DNA of 64,000 bases, taken from assembly GCF_032452875.1 (NCBI RefSeq), contig NC_083869.1, forward strand, positions 79,230,501 to 79,294,500, given 5' to 3'. Made by a program: the position numbers and the translations under genes. Within the stretch, counting starts at the first letter, position 1; each line of letters starts with the position of its first letter. Positions 1 through 12,189 of the stretch are shown piece by piece. The stretch comes from Bos javanicus (Eukaryota > Chordata > Mammalia > Artiodactyla > Bovidae). The notes beneath the pieces were generated by a model that saw only the letters and a program-made list of their open reading frames with translations, was not told the origin of the DNA and ran no database searches.

Positions 1-2845
1 GTTAGCTTTTCACATCAGGTTGCCATGGAGCTTCAACTTCAGCATCAGTCTTTCCAAAGAATATTTAGGGTTGACTTCCTTTAGGATTGACTGGTTTGAT
101 CTCCTTGCTGTCCAAGGGACTCTCAACAGTCTTCTCTAGCACCACAGTTCGAAAGCATCAATTCTTCAGTGCTCAGCCTTCTTTATGGTCCAACTCTCAT
201 GTCTGTACATGACTATTGGAAAAACCATAGCTTTGACTATATGGATTTTGTTGGCAAAGTGATGTCTACTTTTTAATACATTGTATAGGTTTGTCATAGC
301 TGTTCTTCCAAGGTGCAAATGTGTTTAAATTCATGGCTACAGTCACTGTCTGCAGTGCGAGTGCAAGAAAATATAATATGCCACTGTTTCCACTTTTTCC
401 TCACCTATTTGCCATGAAGTGATGGGAATGGATGCCATGATCTTAGTTTTTTGAATGTTGAATATTAAGTCAGCTTTTTCCTCTCTTCTTTCACCCTCAT
501 CAAGAGGCTCTTCAGTTCCTTTTCACTTTCTGCCATTAGAGAGGTATCATCTGCATATCTGAGGTAATTGATATTTCTCCTGGCAATCTTGATTCCAGTT
601 TGTGATTCATCCAGCCTGGCATTTCATATGATGTACTCTGTATATAAGCTAAATAAGCAGGGTGACAATATACACCCTTGACATATTCTTTTCTCAATAT
701 TGAACCAGTCTGTTGTTCCATGTCCAGTTCTAACTGTTGCTTCTTGAACTGCATACAAGTTTCTTAGGAGGTAGGTAAGGTGATCTGGTATTCCCATCCC
801 ATTAAGAATTTTCCACAGTTTGCTGTGATCCACACAGTCAAAGGCTTTAGAGTACTCAGTGAAGCAGAAGTAGATGTTTTTCTGGAATTCCCTTGCTTTT
901 TCTATGATCCAGTGGATATTGGCAATCTGATCTCTGGTTCTTCTGCCTTTTCTAAATCCAGCTTAAACATCTGGAAGTTCTCAGTTCACATCCTGCTGAA
1001 GCCTAACTTGAAGGATTTTGAGCATTACCTTGCTAGCATGTGAAATGAGTGCAATTGTACTGTAACTTGAATATTCTTTTGCATTGCCTTTCTTTGAGAT
1101 TGGAATGGAAACTGACCTTTTCCAGTCCTGTGGCCACTGCTGAGTTTTCCAAATATGCTGGCATACTGATTGTAACACTTTAATGGCATCAACTTACAGG
1201 ATCTGGAATTCAGCTGGAACTCTATCACCTCCATTAGCTTTGTTCATAGTAATACTTCTTGGGGCCCACTTGACTTCACACTCTAGGATGTCTGCCTCTA
1301 GGTGAGTGATCACATCATTGTAGCTATTCAGCTCATTAAGACCATTTTTGTATAGTTCTTCTCAGTATTCTTGACACCTCCTCTTAATGTCTTCTGCTTC
1401 TGTTAGGTACTTGCTGTTTCTGTCCTTTATTGTGCCCATCTTTGCATGAAATATTCCCTTGGTATCTCCAATTTTCTTGAAGAGATCTTTAGTCTTTCCC
1501 ATTCTGTTGTTTTCTTCTATTTATTTGCATTGTTCACTTAAGAAGGCTTTTTTATCTCTCCTTGCTATTCTCTGAAACTCTGCATTCAGTTGGGTATATT
1601 CTTAGTTACTTGCAAGACCTCCTCAGACAACCATTTTGCCTTCTTAAATTTCTTTTTCTTCGGAATAGTTTTGATCACAGCCTCCTGTACATTGTTATGA
1701 ATCTCTGTCCATAGTTACTCAGGGACTTTGTCTATCAAATCTAATCCCTGGAACCTACTCATCACCTCCACTGTATAATCATAAAGAATTTGATTTAGGT
1801 CATACCTGAAAGGCCTACTGGCCTTTCCTACTTTCTTCAATTTAAGTCTGAATTTGGTAATAAGAAGCTCATGATCTGAGCCACAGTCAGCTCCTGGTCT
1901 TGTTTTTGCTAACTGTATAGAGCTTCTCCATCTTTGACTGCAAAGAATATAATCAATCTGATTTCAGTATTGACCATCTTGTGATGTCCATGTGTAAAGT
2001 CATCTCTGTGTTGTTGGAAGAGGGTGTTTTGCTATGACCAGTGCATTCTCTTGACCAAACTTTGTTAGCCTTCACCCTCCTTCATTCTGTACTCCAAGGC
2101 CAAATTTGCCTGTTACACCAGGTATCTCTTAACTTCCTACTTTTGCATTCCAGTCCCCTATGATGAAAAGGACATCTTCTTTGAGTGTTAGTTCTAGGTT
2201 TTGTAGTTCTTTATAGAACCATTCAACTTCAGCATCTTCAGCATTAGTGGTTGGGGCATAGACTTAGATTACTGTGATGTTGAATGGTTTGCCTTGGAAA
2301 TGAATTGAGATCATTCTGTCATTTTTGAGATTGCACCCAAGTACTGCATTCTGAACTCTTTTGTTTACTATGAGAGGCTACTCCATTTCTTCTAAGGGAT
2401 TCTTGCCCACAGTAGTAGTAGACATTATGGTCAGCTGAATTAAATTTGCCCATCCTTGTCCACTGTAGTTCACTGATACCTAAAATATCTATGTCCACTC
2501 TTGCTATCTTCTGTTTGAACATGTCCAATTTGCTTTGATTCATTCAACTTTAGCTTCTTCAGCATTAGTGGTTCCCATGCAATATTATTCTTTACAGTAT
2601 TGGACTTTACTTTCACCACCAGACACAGCTGAGCAAGGTTTCTGCTTTAGCCCAGGCTCTTCAGTCTTTCTGGAGCTGTTTCTTCACTATTCCCCAGTAG
2701 CATATTGGACACCTACCAACCCGGGGGGCTCATCTTCCAGTGTCATATCTTTTTAGCTTTTCATACTGTTCATGGGGTTCTCAAGGCAGGAAAACTGAAG
2801 TGGTTTGCATTCCCTTTTTCAGTGGACCACATTTTGTCAGGCCCT
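1..2845 (-). mobile_element. BovB (RTE-clade) LINE, minus strand, runs off the left edge
   Basis: On the minus strand, short broken frames read as BovB ORF2: the endonuclease start (ILGISELQWTRMGKF near 2,460-2,490), RT text (DHSKLWKILNGMGIPDHL near 830, TGHGTTDW near 710) and the thumb region (QQWPQDWKRSVSIPI near 1,110). The element includes the 5' leader (around 2,700-2,840, matching the BovB copy at 32.1-32.4 kb) and continues beyond base 1, so its 3' end is not seen. Many stops and frameshifts: a dead copy. Family assignment rests on recognition of BovB protein text and on similarity to the other copies in this window. Confidence 0.95.
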
Positions 2846-3229
2846 GACTAGCAGGGACATGCCCTTCAGATGATGCATGTAGCAGGACAACATGCCCAGT
2901 GCCCTGGTTTTTCCACTGCTGGTCCTCATTGAGCATGTAAACCTTCACTGGCTGCTGGGTGTCGGTCAATGTGCCTCTGTAAGGGCTGGGGCAAAAACCG
3001 TGCTGGAGTCACCCAGCAGAGAGCCCAGGGAATGCTGGAGCGGAGGTTGGAGGATGCCCATGAGCAGAGGGCTCCCTGGCCTCACTGTTGGCACTGGCCA
3101 CCCTTGGGCCATTCTGCCACCTGTATGGCATGCCGCTGGCCAAACTCTGGGCCCCACCTTTCCTCTACTCTGGCTCCTCGGCATTATTGTCCAGGCCTAG
3201 TGAGCCTGGCCACCCTGATAATAGATAAT
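2846..3229. other. GC-rich stretch, no gene recognised
   Basis: Between the BovB and an old L1 lies about 380 bp of GC-rich sequence. Overlapping open frames occur on both strands (about 70-100 codons) but none resembles a known protein and none has supporting splice or start context. It may be an extension of the BovB 5' region or unique DNA. Confidence 0.3.
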
Positions 3230-3491
3230 AGAAAGAGTAAACTTTAAGACATTGCCAGACATACAGTGGGACATTTCAGGAGCATATAACGATCTTAATG
3301 TGTATCTATCTTATAACATAGCTCCAAAATACATGAAGAAAATTCAACAGATTACATAGAAGTAGACAAATTCACAACTAGAGTTGGATATCTGAACATT
3401 CTTCTCTCTGTGATTTACAGAATTAGACAATTTTAAAAATCAGCACAATATAAATGAACAGAGCAACACAAGTCACCAAATTGATCAAATT

Positions 3492-3942
3492 GGTATCTAC
3501 AGAACACTAGCCCAGGAAGTTCAGAATGCATATCCCTTTTAAGTGCAATTAAGTGTACATATTTTATATACTAGCACATGATCTATTTTGGATCATGTGT
3601 TACTATGTAAAATATGTTCCAAAGGGTTGAAATTTTGCAGTATATTCTTACACGCTTCCCTGATGGCTCAGACAGTAAAGAATCTGCCTGCCATGCAGGA
3701 GTGCTGGGTTTGATCCCTGGGTGGACAAGATCCCCTGAAGAAGGAAATGGCAACTCACTCCAATATTCTTTCCTGGGGAATTCCATGGACAGAGGAGCCA
3801 ATGTGGAATGTATTTTACATACTAGCATATGATCTATTCAGCAAAATAGGTCAATGCTAGTATATAAAATATCTCCACTTAATGTGCACTTAAAAAGGAT
3901 ATACATTCTGAACTTCCTGGAGACCATGTTTTGTAGATGGTG
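3492..3942. repeat. Inverted repeat, ~127 and ~135 bp arms (3,492-3,618 and 3,808-3,942)
   Basis: The reverse complement of 3,492-3,618 lines up along its whole length with 3,808-3,942; shared blocks include GCTAGTATATAAAATAT and CATTCTGAACTTCCTGG. The left arm belongs to the old L1; the right arm sits inside the SINE and splits it. The arms flank about 190 bp. I judge them about 80% identical by eye. Confidence 0.8.
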
Positions 3943-3990
3943 TTGCAAAGAGTCAGACATGGTTGAGCAACTAACATTTTCACTTACACT
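3652..3990 (+). mobile_element. Bov-tA SINE split by an inverted L1-derived segment
   Basis: The tRNA-like head (CTTCCCTGATGGCTCAGACA, GTAAAGAATCTGCCTGC) and body to about 3,803 are followed by about 140 bp that is not SINE (the right arm of the inverted repeat). The SINE 3' part (GTTGCAAAGAGTCAGACATG) resumes at about 3,943. The host L1 continues on both sides. Confidence 0.85.
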
Positions 3991-4754
3991 CTCTGGAACT
4001 AAATAATAAATAGATAAATAAAAACTTATCTAAAAAATTAGCTGCCAAATTAAATAATAGATTTGAAATTAAATAATAGATTTCAATATAACCTATGGCT
4101 CCAAGAAAAACTCAAAAGGAAATTATGAAATACTTTTACTTAAATGACAATGAAAATACAACATTTCAAAATGTGTAAAAAAGCAGCTAAAGCAGTGCTT
4201 ATTTATCATTGTAATTCTATATGTTAGAAAACAAGGAAGTTTTAAATCAGCTACTATCTCAGATGTTAGTAAAGAAATGCAGTTTAAGTCCATAGCAAAC
4301 ACAAACATAAAGGAATAATAAAGATGAAAGAGTAAAATAACAAACTAATGCAATTATGTAAAGTTATAAAATAAAATAAAATTTAAAAAAATAAATTTAA
4401 AAAGGAAAAAAAAATAAAAATAAAAAAAAATAAAAAACCAACAGAATAGGAAACAGCCTAGCAATGAAGAAAACCAGCAAAGCAAAAAGATTTTCTTTGA
4501 AAATATTAATAAAATGAATGTTCAAGGAAACAAATATTAACTATCAGTATCAGCAATGAAATGAAATCAGTTATGTTCTACAGATATTAAAAGAATACAA
4601 AAAGAATACTATGAACAACTTTAAATCAACAAATTTAGTAACTTAGTAATGGAAAAGATCCTTTCAAAATACAACTTTCTAGAACTGTCACAAGAATAAA
4701 TAGAAAAACCTGGAAAGCTTTCTAACTAATTTTTAAATAGAAACCATCTTTTAA

Positions 4755-4950
4755 AATCTTCGCACTTGACACGATACTGGATGCTTAGGGCTAGTGCACT
4801 GGGACGACCCAGAGGAATGGTATGGGGAGGGAGGAGGGGGAGGGTTCAGGATGGGGAACACATGTATACCTGTGGCGGATTCATTTTGATATTTGGCAAA
4901 ACTAATACAATTATGTAAAGTTTAAAAAAAAAAAAAATCTTTGCACTTGA
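4755..4950 (+). mobile_element. Short 5'-truncated L1_BT 3' end with target-site duplication
   Basis: About 165 bp of the ruminant L1 3'UTR (4,770-4,935), containing CTGGGACGACCC, GGATGGGGAACACATG and a terminal A-run. It is bounded by AATCTTCGCACTTGA (4,755-4,769) and AATCTTTGCACTTGA (4,936-4,950), a 15-bp duplication with one mismatch. Inserted into the old L1. Confidence 0.9.
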
Positions 4951-6002
4951 AAAACAAAGAAGCCAAACCAAAAGTGAGCAAGCAAGATTCCTGACCCAAA
5001 TAGCTTTATTAGTGAATTCTAACAAGCATTTCAGAAGGAAGTTATACAAAATTTACGCAAAGTCTGTCAAATAAACAAGAAGGAACATCCCAATTCATTT
5101 TATAAAACTATTAATAACAAAATCCTAATACAAAAATCTGACAATAATATTACAAAAAAGAAAAGTATAAATCAATACCCATCATAGAGATGTAAGGATC
5201 TTTAATAAGATATTAGCAAATCAAATCCAGAAGTATATTTTAAAAAATAATATATTGTGATTAAATGGAATATATCATAGGAATTCAAGGCTGGCTCAGC
5301 ATTCAACTATCAATGTAATTCAACACATTAATAGAATAAAGGAGAAAAACCACATGATATTCTCAATATATTCAGTGAAAGGATTTGGTATATCTTAACA
5401 GTCCTTCATGATAAACAGTCTCAGCAAACAAGGAATAAAAGAAAATTTTCTCAGTCTGAAAAGGAGTATCCATGAAAAAAGATGCAAATTTTTGGAAATA
5501 CAAAAGACCTAGATTAGCTCAAGCAATCTAGAAGAACAAAATTGGCAAGCTTACAGTATTTGATTTCAAGACAATACAATATGCTATCAAGGATATAACG
5601 TAGATCAAAAGAACAGAACATAAGAGTTCAAGAAATGTACACACAAATAACTGGGAAAAACTAACTGTGGCTTTTATTTCATATCATACACAAAACTTTA
5701 TTCAAGATGAATCACAGACTAAAAACAAAGCAAAAAATAATCTAGGAGAAAAAATATATTTTCCCAACCTTAGAATTTATAAGACAGATCACAGAAGCAT
5801 TAACCATAAAAGAAAAAAAATGATAAATTTCATCAGAATTTAAATCTTCTAGTCATTGAAACACTATTAGAGAAAAAAAAAAGGTAAGCCACAGACTGAG
5901 AGATAATAATTGGGTTACATGTATCAGACAAAAGTTTATCTCTAAACTGTATTTTTAAACTTATAAAAGTCAATAAGAAAAAAATCAGACAATTATTTTA
6001 TC

Positions 6003-6180
6003 ACTATGAACTTCCCTCTGAGGACTGCTTTTGCTGCATCCCATAGATTTCATATGGTTGTATTTCCATCTTCATCTATATCAAGGTGTTTTTTAATTTC
6101 CTCTTTGATTTCATCATTGACCCACTGGTTTTTTGGTAGCACATCTCCATATAATTGATTTTTCTAGTTTCTCTCAGACA
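6003..6180 (-). mobile_element. Inverted L1 ORF2 fragment inside the old L1
   Basis: About 180 bp reading as L1 ORF2 on the minus strand (contains GCTTTTGCTGCATCCCATAG) interrupts a plus-strand L1 that continues colinearly on both sides. Could be a nested insertion or a locally copied, inverted piece. Confidence 0.6.
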
Positions 6181-6989
6181 GGCAGCTATTTTAAAGGAGA
6201 AAAAGAACACACACAAATAGCCAATAAGTGCACGAATAAGTGATCAACATCACCCTCAGGGAAATGCAGTGATGCCTCCACACACCTGACAAAAGGGCTA
6301 AAATTTAAAAGACCAACAAATCCAAGTGCTGATGAGGATGTGGAATAACTGAAACTCTTTACTTTGTGGTAGGAGGATAAATAGCACCAAACACTTTGGT
6401 AAGTTTCTTCCAAATTTAAACACATAACTACCTACACCAAAAAATTTAACCAAGAGAAATTAGGTTGTGGATTCACAAGACAACTTTCACAAGAATCTTT
6501 ATAGCAGCTTTGTTGATAATAGCCCAGAACTGAAAAGAAAAATTTCAGCAGAATGGATAAATAAATTGGATACATTTAAAGAAGGGAATTCCCAGGAAAA
6601 AAAAAAAATCTAAAAGTATGCACCACTATTACGTGAATGAATCAAGTCTGAAAAACATCAGTTAAGCAAAAGAAATCAGACACATCTCTAAACAGTATGA
6701 TCAAGAGCAGACAGAGCTAATCTACTCTAGTGATAGTAATCAAAACCTTTGCTGATTAAGATTAAAAGTAACTTTCAGTAATGATGAAAATTGTCTATAT
6801 CCTGATTTGCTGGTTGTTAACAGGAGGACACATCTGTCAAAACTGTTGAACTGTGCACTGAAAACGTGAAATCTGCCTTAATTTAAAGAATAATAGCAAA
6901 AAGCAAAAAAAAAAAAAATTGAAAAGAGAAAATGACAGAACACCAGAAACAGGGTCTACAGAAAAGTAGACCACCTCCTATAACATTTG

Positions 6990-7312
6990 AGTCAGCCAAT
7001 GATGGCCCTTAGGCCATATCCTGCCTAACACCTGTGCTTATATGGACACGGGACTAAGTATGATTTTTACATTTTTAAAGAGTTGGCGGGGGGCGAATCA
7101 AACAAAAGATAATATCCTGTAGTACACAAAAATTATATGCAGTTTAAATATCAGTTTCCACAAATAAAGTTTTATTGGTACACAGTCACACTTGTTCATT
7201 TAGAGCTGCTTTCACAAGACAATGCAGAGTTGAGTGGTTGCAACAGAGACCACATGGCCCACAAAGCCTATAATATTTACCATCTGAACCTTTATAGCAA
7301 AAAAAAAAAAAA
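6990..7312. mobile_element. Fossil interspersed repeat, probably a non-autonomous DNA transposon
   Basis: Contains text typical of a common eutherian repeat: GTCAGCCAATGATGGCCC, ATAAAGTTTTATTGGTACAC, GCAGAGTTGAGTGGTTGCAA and GGCCCACAAAGCCTATAATA, ending in an A-run. I recognise it as a hAT-like MER-type repeat but cannot name the subfamily with certainty. Confidence 0.5.
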
Positions 7313-7319
7313 AAATTCC

Positions 7320-8585
7320 TGCTAGGCAGAAGTGAGCACTTCCCCCTAAGGACTGTGGTCTTGAAATTAAAATGAGACATATCAATGTAGTTATACTCTT
7401 TTCCTTATCTGTAATGTGGCAATTATCAGGTCCCTAATTAGGTCACAACTTGGTTGAATTAAATGAGACCATACGTAGAGTGTCCAGCACAAAATGAGTA
7501 CTTATTCAACAAGAAAACCCTAGCTGCTTCCTAGCACTACCTCTTCTTGGGGCTAAAAGTCATGGGTGATGTGAAGTGCAGAGACTGCAGTGGGATTCTG
7601 GGAAGAAGGGGCTGCTTCCTAAACCACAGCTCTCAAACCTCTTCTCTATAAAAATGGACATTTTGTTTCACATCCCTACAGAGCAATTTTCTGTAGCCCC
7701 TTGGGTAACTGGTCAGCTTTTCTCCTATACCAACCCCAACTCAAACCTGTTTTGAACAAATCTCCTAATTCATGATGTGAGGCAAAGATGTGATCAAGTA
7801 TCTGTGGGCTCCAGAGCCAAAGCATCAGGACCACCAAGCAGGAGCATTTTGAAGGAACTCCCTCCTCCCCACTCCCCTGACCCCACTGCAGATATTCTTT
7901 TACCAATGCAGTTTCATGAAACAAACATGAGAAAGAGCTTAGGGGGATTGTTATGTAACTGTAATTTCCCATGAATGAGGATTGCTATTGCCTTTTTAAG
8001 ACATTTGAGAAATTTTAATCCAATGGCCAAAATATTCATTATTTTCTCAAATTTAATTAATTTACTAACCTACTCATGGTTCATTGGATTCAATCCAGTA
8101 TCTGTGATCTTTCTGAGTTCATTACACTCATGGGATTCAACTTCATCTCTTCTAAGACATAAAAAATCTCATCAAAATGGAAATAAAATGCAATTTTGAA
8201 CTTTCTAATGAAGACGCCCCTCTTGGCTCTCCAGCACTCTAAAATTAATGGCCCACCCTTTTTGCTCAGAACGCCTCAGCTCTGTATCAATGGGAGGGAA
8301 AAGGAAGGTGCCTTTGTGGTGAACAGCCATGCTGCTTAGGTTGCCTCAGCAAAAGCGTCACTCTGGAGGGACCCTAGGAGAGAGGTGCAGTCCACAAAGC
8401 CACTGCTTCCACAAACTGACTAATAAAAGGAAAGGAAGCCACTGTCCCAATTAAGGAAAAGTGTAAAACCAATTTTGCATTGGCATCCGGCATGCTCCCA
8501 GGGCTGCCCTACATCTGCCTATGCACCTTCCCTGGACACACTGAGCATCTACCCACACAAACCTTGGAAACCTACCACAAATCTG
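7320..8585. other. Intergenic DNA, no gene seen
   Basis: No splice-supported or family-like coding sequence is visible; open frames are short and overlap on both strands. No repeat is recognised with confidence. Confidence 0.5.
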
Positions 8586-8589
8586 GAAA

Positions 8590-8705
8590 GGAGGCATTAT
8601 AATTCTCTCCATTTTTCAAATGATAAAATTGAGGACTGAAAGAAGCATGTAACAACTAAGTACACTCACACAGCTGGCAAAAAACAGAGCAGGGCTGGCT
8701 ATAGC
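8590..8705 (+). mobile_element. MIR SINE fragment
   Basis: Shows the MIR core and tail order: size-class text, then 'AAATGATAAAATTGAGGACTG', then CACACAGCTGGCAAAAAACA. Confidence 0.6.
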
Positions 8706-8774
8706 CTAACACGATGTGATGGTTGGAGCATGGTTTGATGCAGAGCAGCTAATATGTAAGCATTGCTCTGGCCA

Positions 8775-8935
8775 GGCCTAGTGCTCAGGGCTGGCCAGAC
8801 ACGATCTCATGCAGTCTTCACAACTCCTTGAATGCTGGGGACGCACCAGTCCCAGATTACAGATGGGTAAATAAGATAGACAAGTGACATAGTTTCCCAA
8901 GGACACAGAAACAGACCTATCCAGAGCTGCAAGAA
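8775..8935 (+). mobile_element. MIR SINE fragment
   Basis: CTCATGCAGTCTTCACAACT followed by CAGATTACAGATGGGTAAAT and CCAAGGACACAGAAACAGA fits the MIR consensus layout. Confidence 0.6.
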
Positions 8936-9380
8936 CTATGGGCTCCCAACCCTTGCAGGCCATACTGTCCCCTGCTTATTAAACCCACAACTGCCCTGTG
9001 CAGATGCCCTCAGAACTAAAGTGAAATAGGGACTCTTCTTCTTAGAATATTCAATAAATATTGGTATTTTTCAAGTTGACATTTTTTTTTAAATCTGAGT
9101 GCCTCAGAGCATATCCAAATTTCCAGGCAAGCAACGGGGATGGACAGCATGTCTGAGGCTAGTAGAATATTCAGCCTTTCCAAACTGTGTTTCCCAGCCT
9201 GATCTCTGGCTCATGGACCCTGCCCCAGTTCCCAGATGATGAGAGAGGAAATAAATCCCTCTCATTGGTCACAGAGACTCATATACCCAGTATCAGGCAG
9301 CATCAGACCATTCACAGAATTTTCACTCTGCTTCTTCTGAAAGGACTGTACTACCAACCACTCCGAATTAGGTGAGGTTA

Positions 9381-11388
9381 CATCACTTCTTCCAAATAAA
9401 AAAAGTGAGATAAAATAGTGAAAAAGCAAGAAGGCAAAGTGGTTATCTGAGGAGGCTTTACGAGTAGCTGAAGAAAGAAGTGAAAAGCAAGGGAGAAAGG
9501 GAAAGGTAGAGTTCCAAAGAATAGTAAGGAGAGACGAGAAGGCCTTCTTCAATGAACAATGCATAAAAATGGAGCGAAACAACAGATGGGGAAAGACTAG
9601 AAATCTCTTCAGGAAAATTGGAAATATCAAGGGAACATTTCACCCAAAGATGGGTACAACAAAGTACAGAAAAGGTAGAGACCTAGTAGAAGAAGAAGAG
9701 AAAAAGAAGAGATGGAAAGAATACACGGAAGGACTGTACAAAAAAGATCTTAATGAACCAGATAACCACAATGGGGTGTTAGTCACCCAGAGCCAGATGT
9801 TCTGGAGGGTGAAGTCAAGTGGACCTTAAGAAGCACTGCTGTCAATAAAGCCAGTGGATGCAATAGAATTCCAGCAGAGCTATTCAAACCCCTAAAATAT
9901 GATGCTATCAAAGTGTTGCACTCAATATGTCAGCAAATCTGAAAGGCCCAGCAGTGACCACAGGACTGGAAAAGGTCAATCCTCTTCTGGGTTCCCAAGA
10001 AGGGTGGTACTAAAGAATGCTCAAACCACTGGACAATTGCGTTTATCTCCCATGCTAGTAAGGTCATGTTTAAAATCTTGCATGTTAGGCTTCAGTATTA
10101 TGTGAACCAAGGAACTCCAGACATCCAAGCTGGGTTTAGAAAAGGAAGAGGAACCAAAGATCAAATCACTAACATTCTCTGGATCATAGAGAAAGGTAGG
10201 GAATTCCAGAAAAACTTCTACCTCTGTTTTATCGACTATGCTGAAGCCTTTGACTATATGGATCATAACAAACCATGGAAAGTCCTTAAAGAGATGGTAA
10301 TACCAGACCATTTTACCTGTCCCCTAGAAACCTGCATGCAGGTCAAGAAACAACAGTTAGAACCCTGTATGGAACAACTGATTGGTTCAGGATTGAGAAA
10401 GGAGTACGACAGAGCTGTCTGTTGTCACCTTGTTTATTTATTTAACCTGTATGCTGAGTACATCTTGAGAAATGCCAGGCTGGATGAATTGCAAGCTGGA
10501 ATCAAGATAGATGGGAGAAACATCAACAACCTGAGATAATGCAGTTGATACCACTCTAATGGCAGAAAGCGAAGAGGAACGAAAGAACCTCTTTATGAGG
10601 GTGTAGGAGGAGAGTGAAAAAGCCGACTTAAAACTAAATATTAAAAAATCTAAGATCATGGCATCCGGCTCCATTACTCCATGGCAAATAGAAAGGAAAA
10701 AAGTGAAAGTAGTGATGGATTTCCTCTTCTTGGGCTCTAAAATCACTGAGGATGGTGACTGCAGCCATGAAATCAGAAGACGATTGCTTCTTGGCAGGAA
10801 AGCTATGACAAACCTAGACAGTGTGTTTAAAAGCAGAGACATCACTCTGCCAACAAAGGTCCATATAGTCAAGGCTATGGTCTTCCTGTGGTCACATACG
10901 GTTGTGAGAGCTGGACCATAAAGAAGGTAGAGCGCCAAAGAACTGTGGTGCCTTTGAAGAGTGCCTTTGAAGAGTTCAAAGAGTGCCTTTGAACTGTGGT
11001 GCTGGAGAAGACTCCTGAAAGTTCCTTGGACAGTCAGGAGATCAAAACAATCAATCTTAGGTGAAATCAAGCCTGAATATTCACTAGGACTGAGGCTGAA
11101 GCTGAAGCTCCAGTATTTTGGTCACCTGATGCGAACAGCCAACTCATTGGAAAAGTTCCTGCTGCTGGGAAAGATTGAGGGCAGAAGGAGAAGAGGACAT
11201 CAGAGGATGAGATAGCTGGATGGCATCACTGATGCAATGGACATGAACTTGGGCAAACTTCAAGAGATGATGAGGGACAGGGAGGCCTGGTGTGCTGTAG
11301 TCCATGGGGTTGCAAAGAGTCGGGCAAGACTGGGTGACTGAACAACAACAGCATCACTTGTTCCAAATAATAAAACGTGAGATAAAAT
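9381..11388 (+). mobile_element. 5'-truncated BovB LINE with a 36-37 bp target-site duplication
   Basis: Plus-strand BovB ORF2 text from just upstream of the RT to the 3' end: NLFRKIGNIKGTFHPKMG (about 9,600), AGFRKGRGTKDQITNI (about 10,130), FIDYAEAFDYMDHNKPW (about 10,230), LGSKITEDGDCSHEIRRR (about 10,730) and [11 protein letters not shown] (about 11,100). Frame is broken repeatedly, and one RT motif region reads GATAATGCAGTTGATACC with a stop. CATCACTTCTTCCAAATAAA... (9,381-9,416) is repeated at 11,352-11,388, right at both ends of the element, and marks the insertion. Diverged, inactive copy. Confidence 0.93.
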
Positions 11389-11624
11389 CATGGATGTCAC
11401 TTCTGGGTATAAGTGTTAAGAAGAAGTAAGCAATTTACCACATTTCTTTCCATCTGTCTCAGTTACAAAATAATTCATGCCAGGAGGGAGACTCCATTAG
11501 CTTGGGATCCTGGGTGTATATGAAGAGGGAGACCCTGCCAACTTTCATGAAAGGAGAACTGAATTCCTGTTGTGTGAGGGAAGTCACTGAGACATGGGAG
11601 CTTGTCTGTTAATGCAGCATGACC

Positions 11625-12165
11625 TAGCCACACACATACAACACACACTCCTACAAATCCCACATACACTCCTATAACCACACAGACACATTCCTAAGCC
11701 CCACAATACTCCTATAACCACACACACACACACACACACACTTCTACAACCCAACACACACCCCTGTAATCAATAGACACACACTCCTACGACCCCGCAG
11801 AAACACATTTTTACAATCCCACACACTCTGCCTTCTTTATGGATCAGCTCTCACAACCGTATGTGACCACTGGGAAGACCATAGCCTTGACTATATAACC
11901 CCACAGACACACATTCTTGTAGCCCACAGACACATACTCCTACAACTCCCCACACACTCCTATATCATATAGAAACACAATCCAACAACCCCACACACAC
12001 TCCTGTAACCCCACACACAACTCCTACAACCCCATAAATGTTCCTATAATCACACAGACACACACTCCTACAAACTCACACACACTCCTGTAACCCCACA
12101 GACACACACTCCTACAACCCCACAAATGCTCCTATAAGCACAAACTCTCCTACAACCTCACTTGA
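11625..12165. repeat. CA-rich minisatellite with (CA)n core
   Basis: Degenerate tandem units built around CACACACTCCTACAACCCCA (roughly 20-30 bp) repeat many times, with a pure CA tract at about 11,719-11,741. Unit length drifts. The array is interrupted at 11,825-11,898 by non-array sequence. Confidence 0.85.
11825..11898 (-). repeat. Inverted copy of nearby BovB sequence inside the minisatellite
   Basis: 74 bp matching the reverse complement of 10,861-10,932 of the adjacent BovB with only a few mismatches. Both share CTCACAACCGTATGTGACCA, a variant not found in the other BovB copies of this window (which read CACATCCATACATGAC or similar). Array sequence resumes on both sides. Confidence 0.8.
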
Positions 12166-12189
12166 GGATCTGTTTCTCTACTCACAACA

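Larger units (their letters stand above)
3230..6925 (+). mobile_element. Old L1 (L1M-type) LINE, plus strand, heavily interrupted
   Basis: AT-rich plus-strand sequence follows the order of a mammalian L1 ORF2 and 3'UTR: endonuclease/linker region (about 3,280-3,650), middle of ORF2 (about 4,080-4,330), RT (about 4,970-5,480), C-terminal part (about 5,490-6,000), Cys-rich end and 3'UTR (6,181-6,900), ending in an A-run near 6,915. No frame is open. It is interrupted by a Bov-tA SINE (3,652-3,990), an L1_BT tail (4,770-4,935) and an inverted L1 scrap (6,003-6,180), so it is the oldest layer here. Exact L1M subfamily not determined. Confidence 0.8.

Noticed and set aside
10438..11070. 210-codon minus-strand frame
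   Set aside because: It is the antisense of BovB ORF2, which reads correctly on the plus strand.
11625..12165. Repeat-spacer look, possible CRISPR array
   Set aside because: Units are degenerate, not separated by unique equal spacers, and the window is mammalian DNA.
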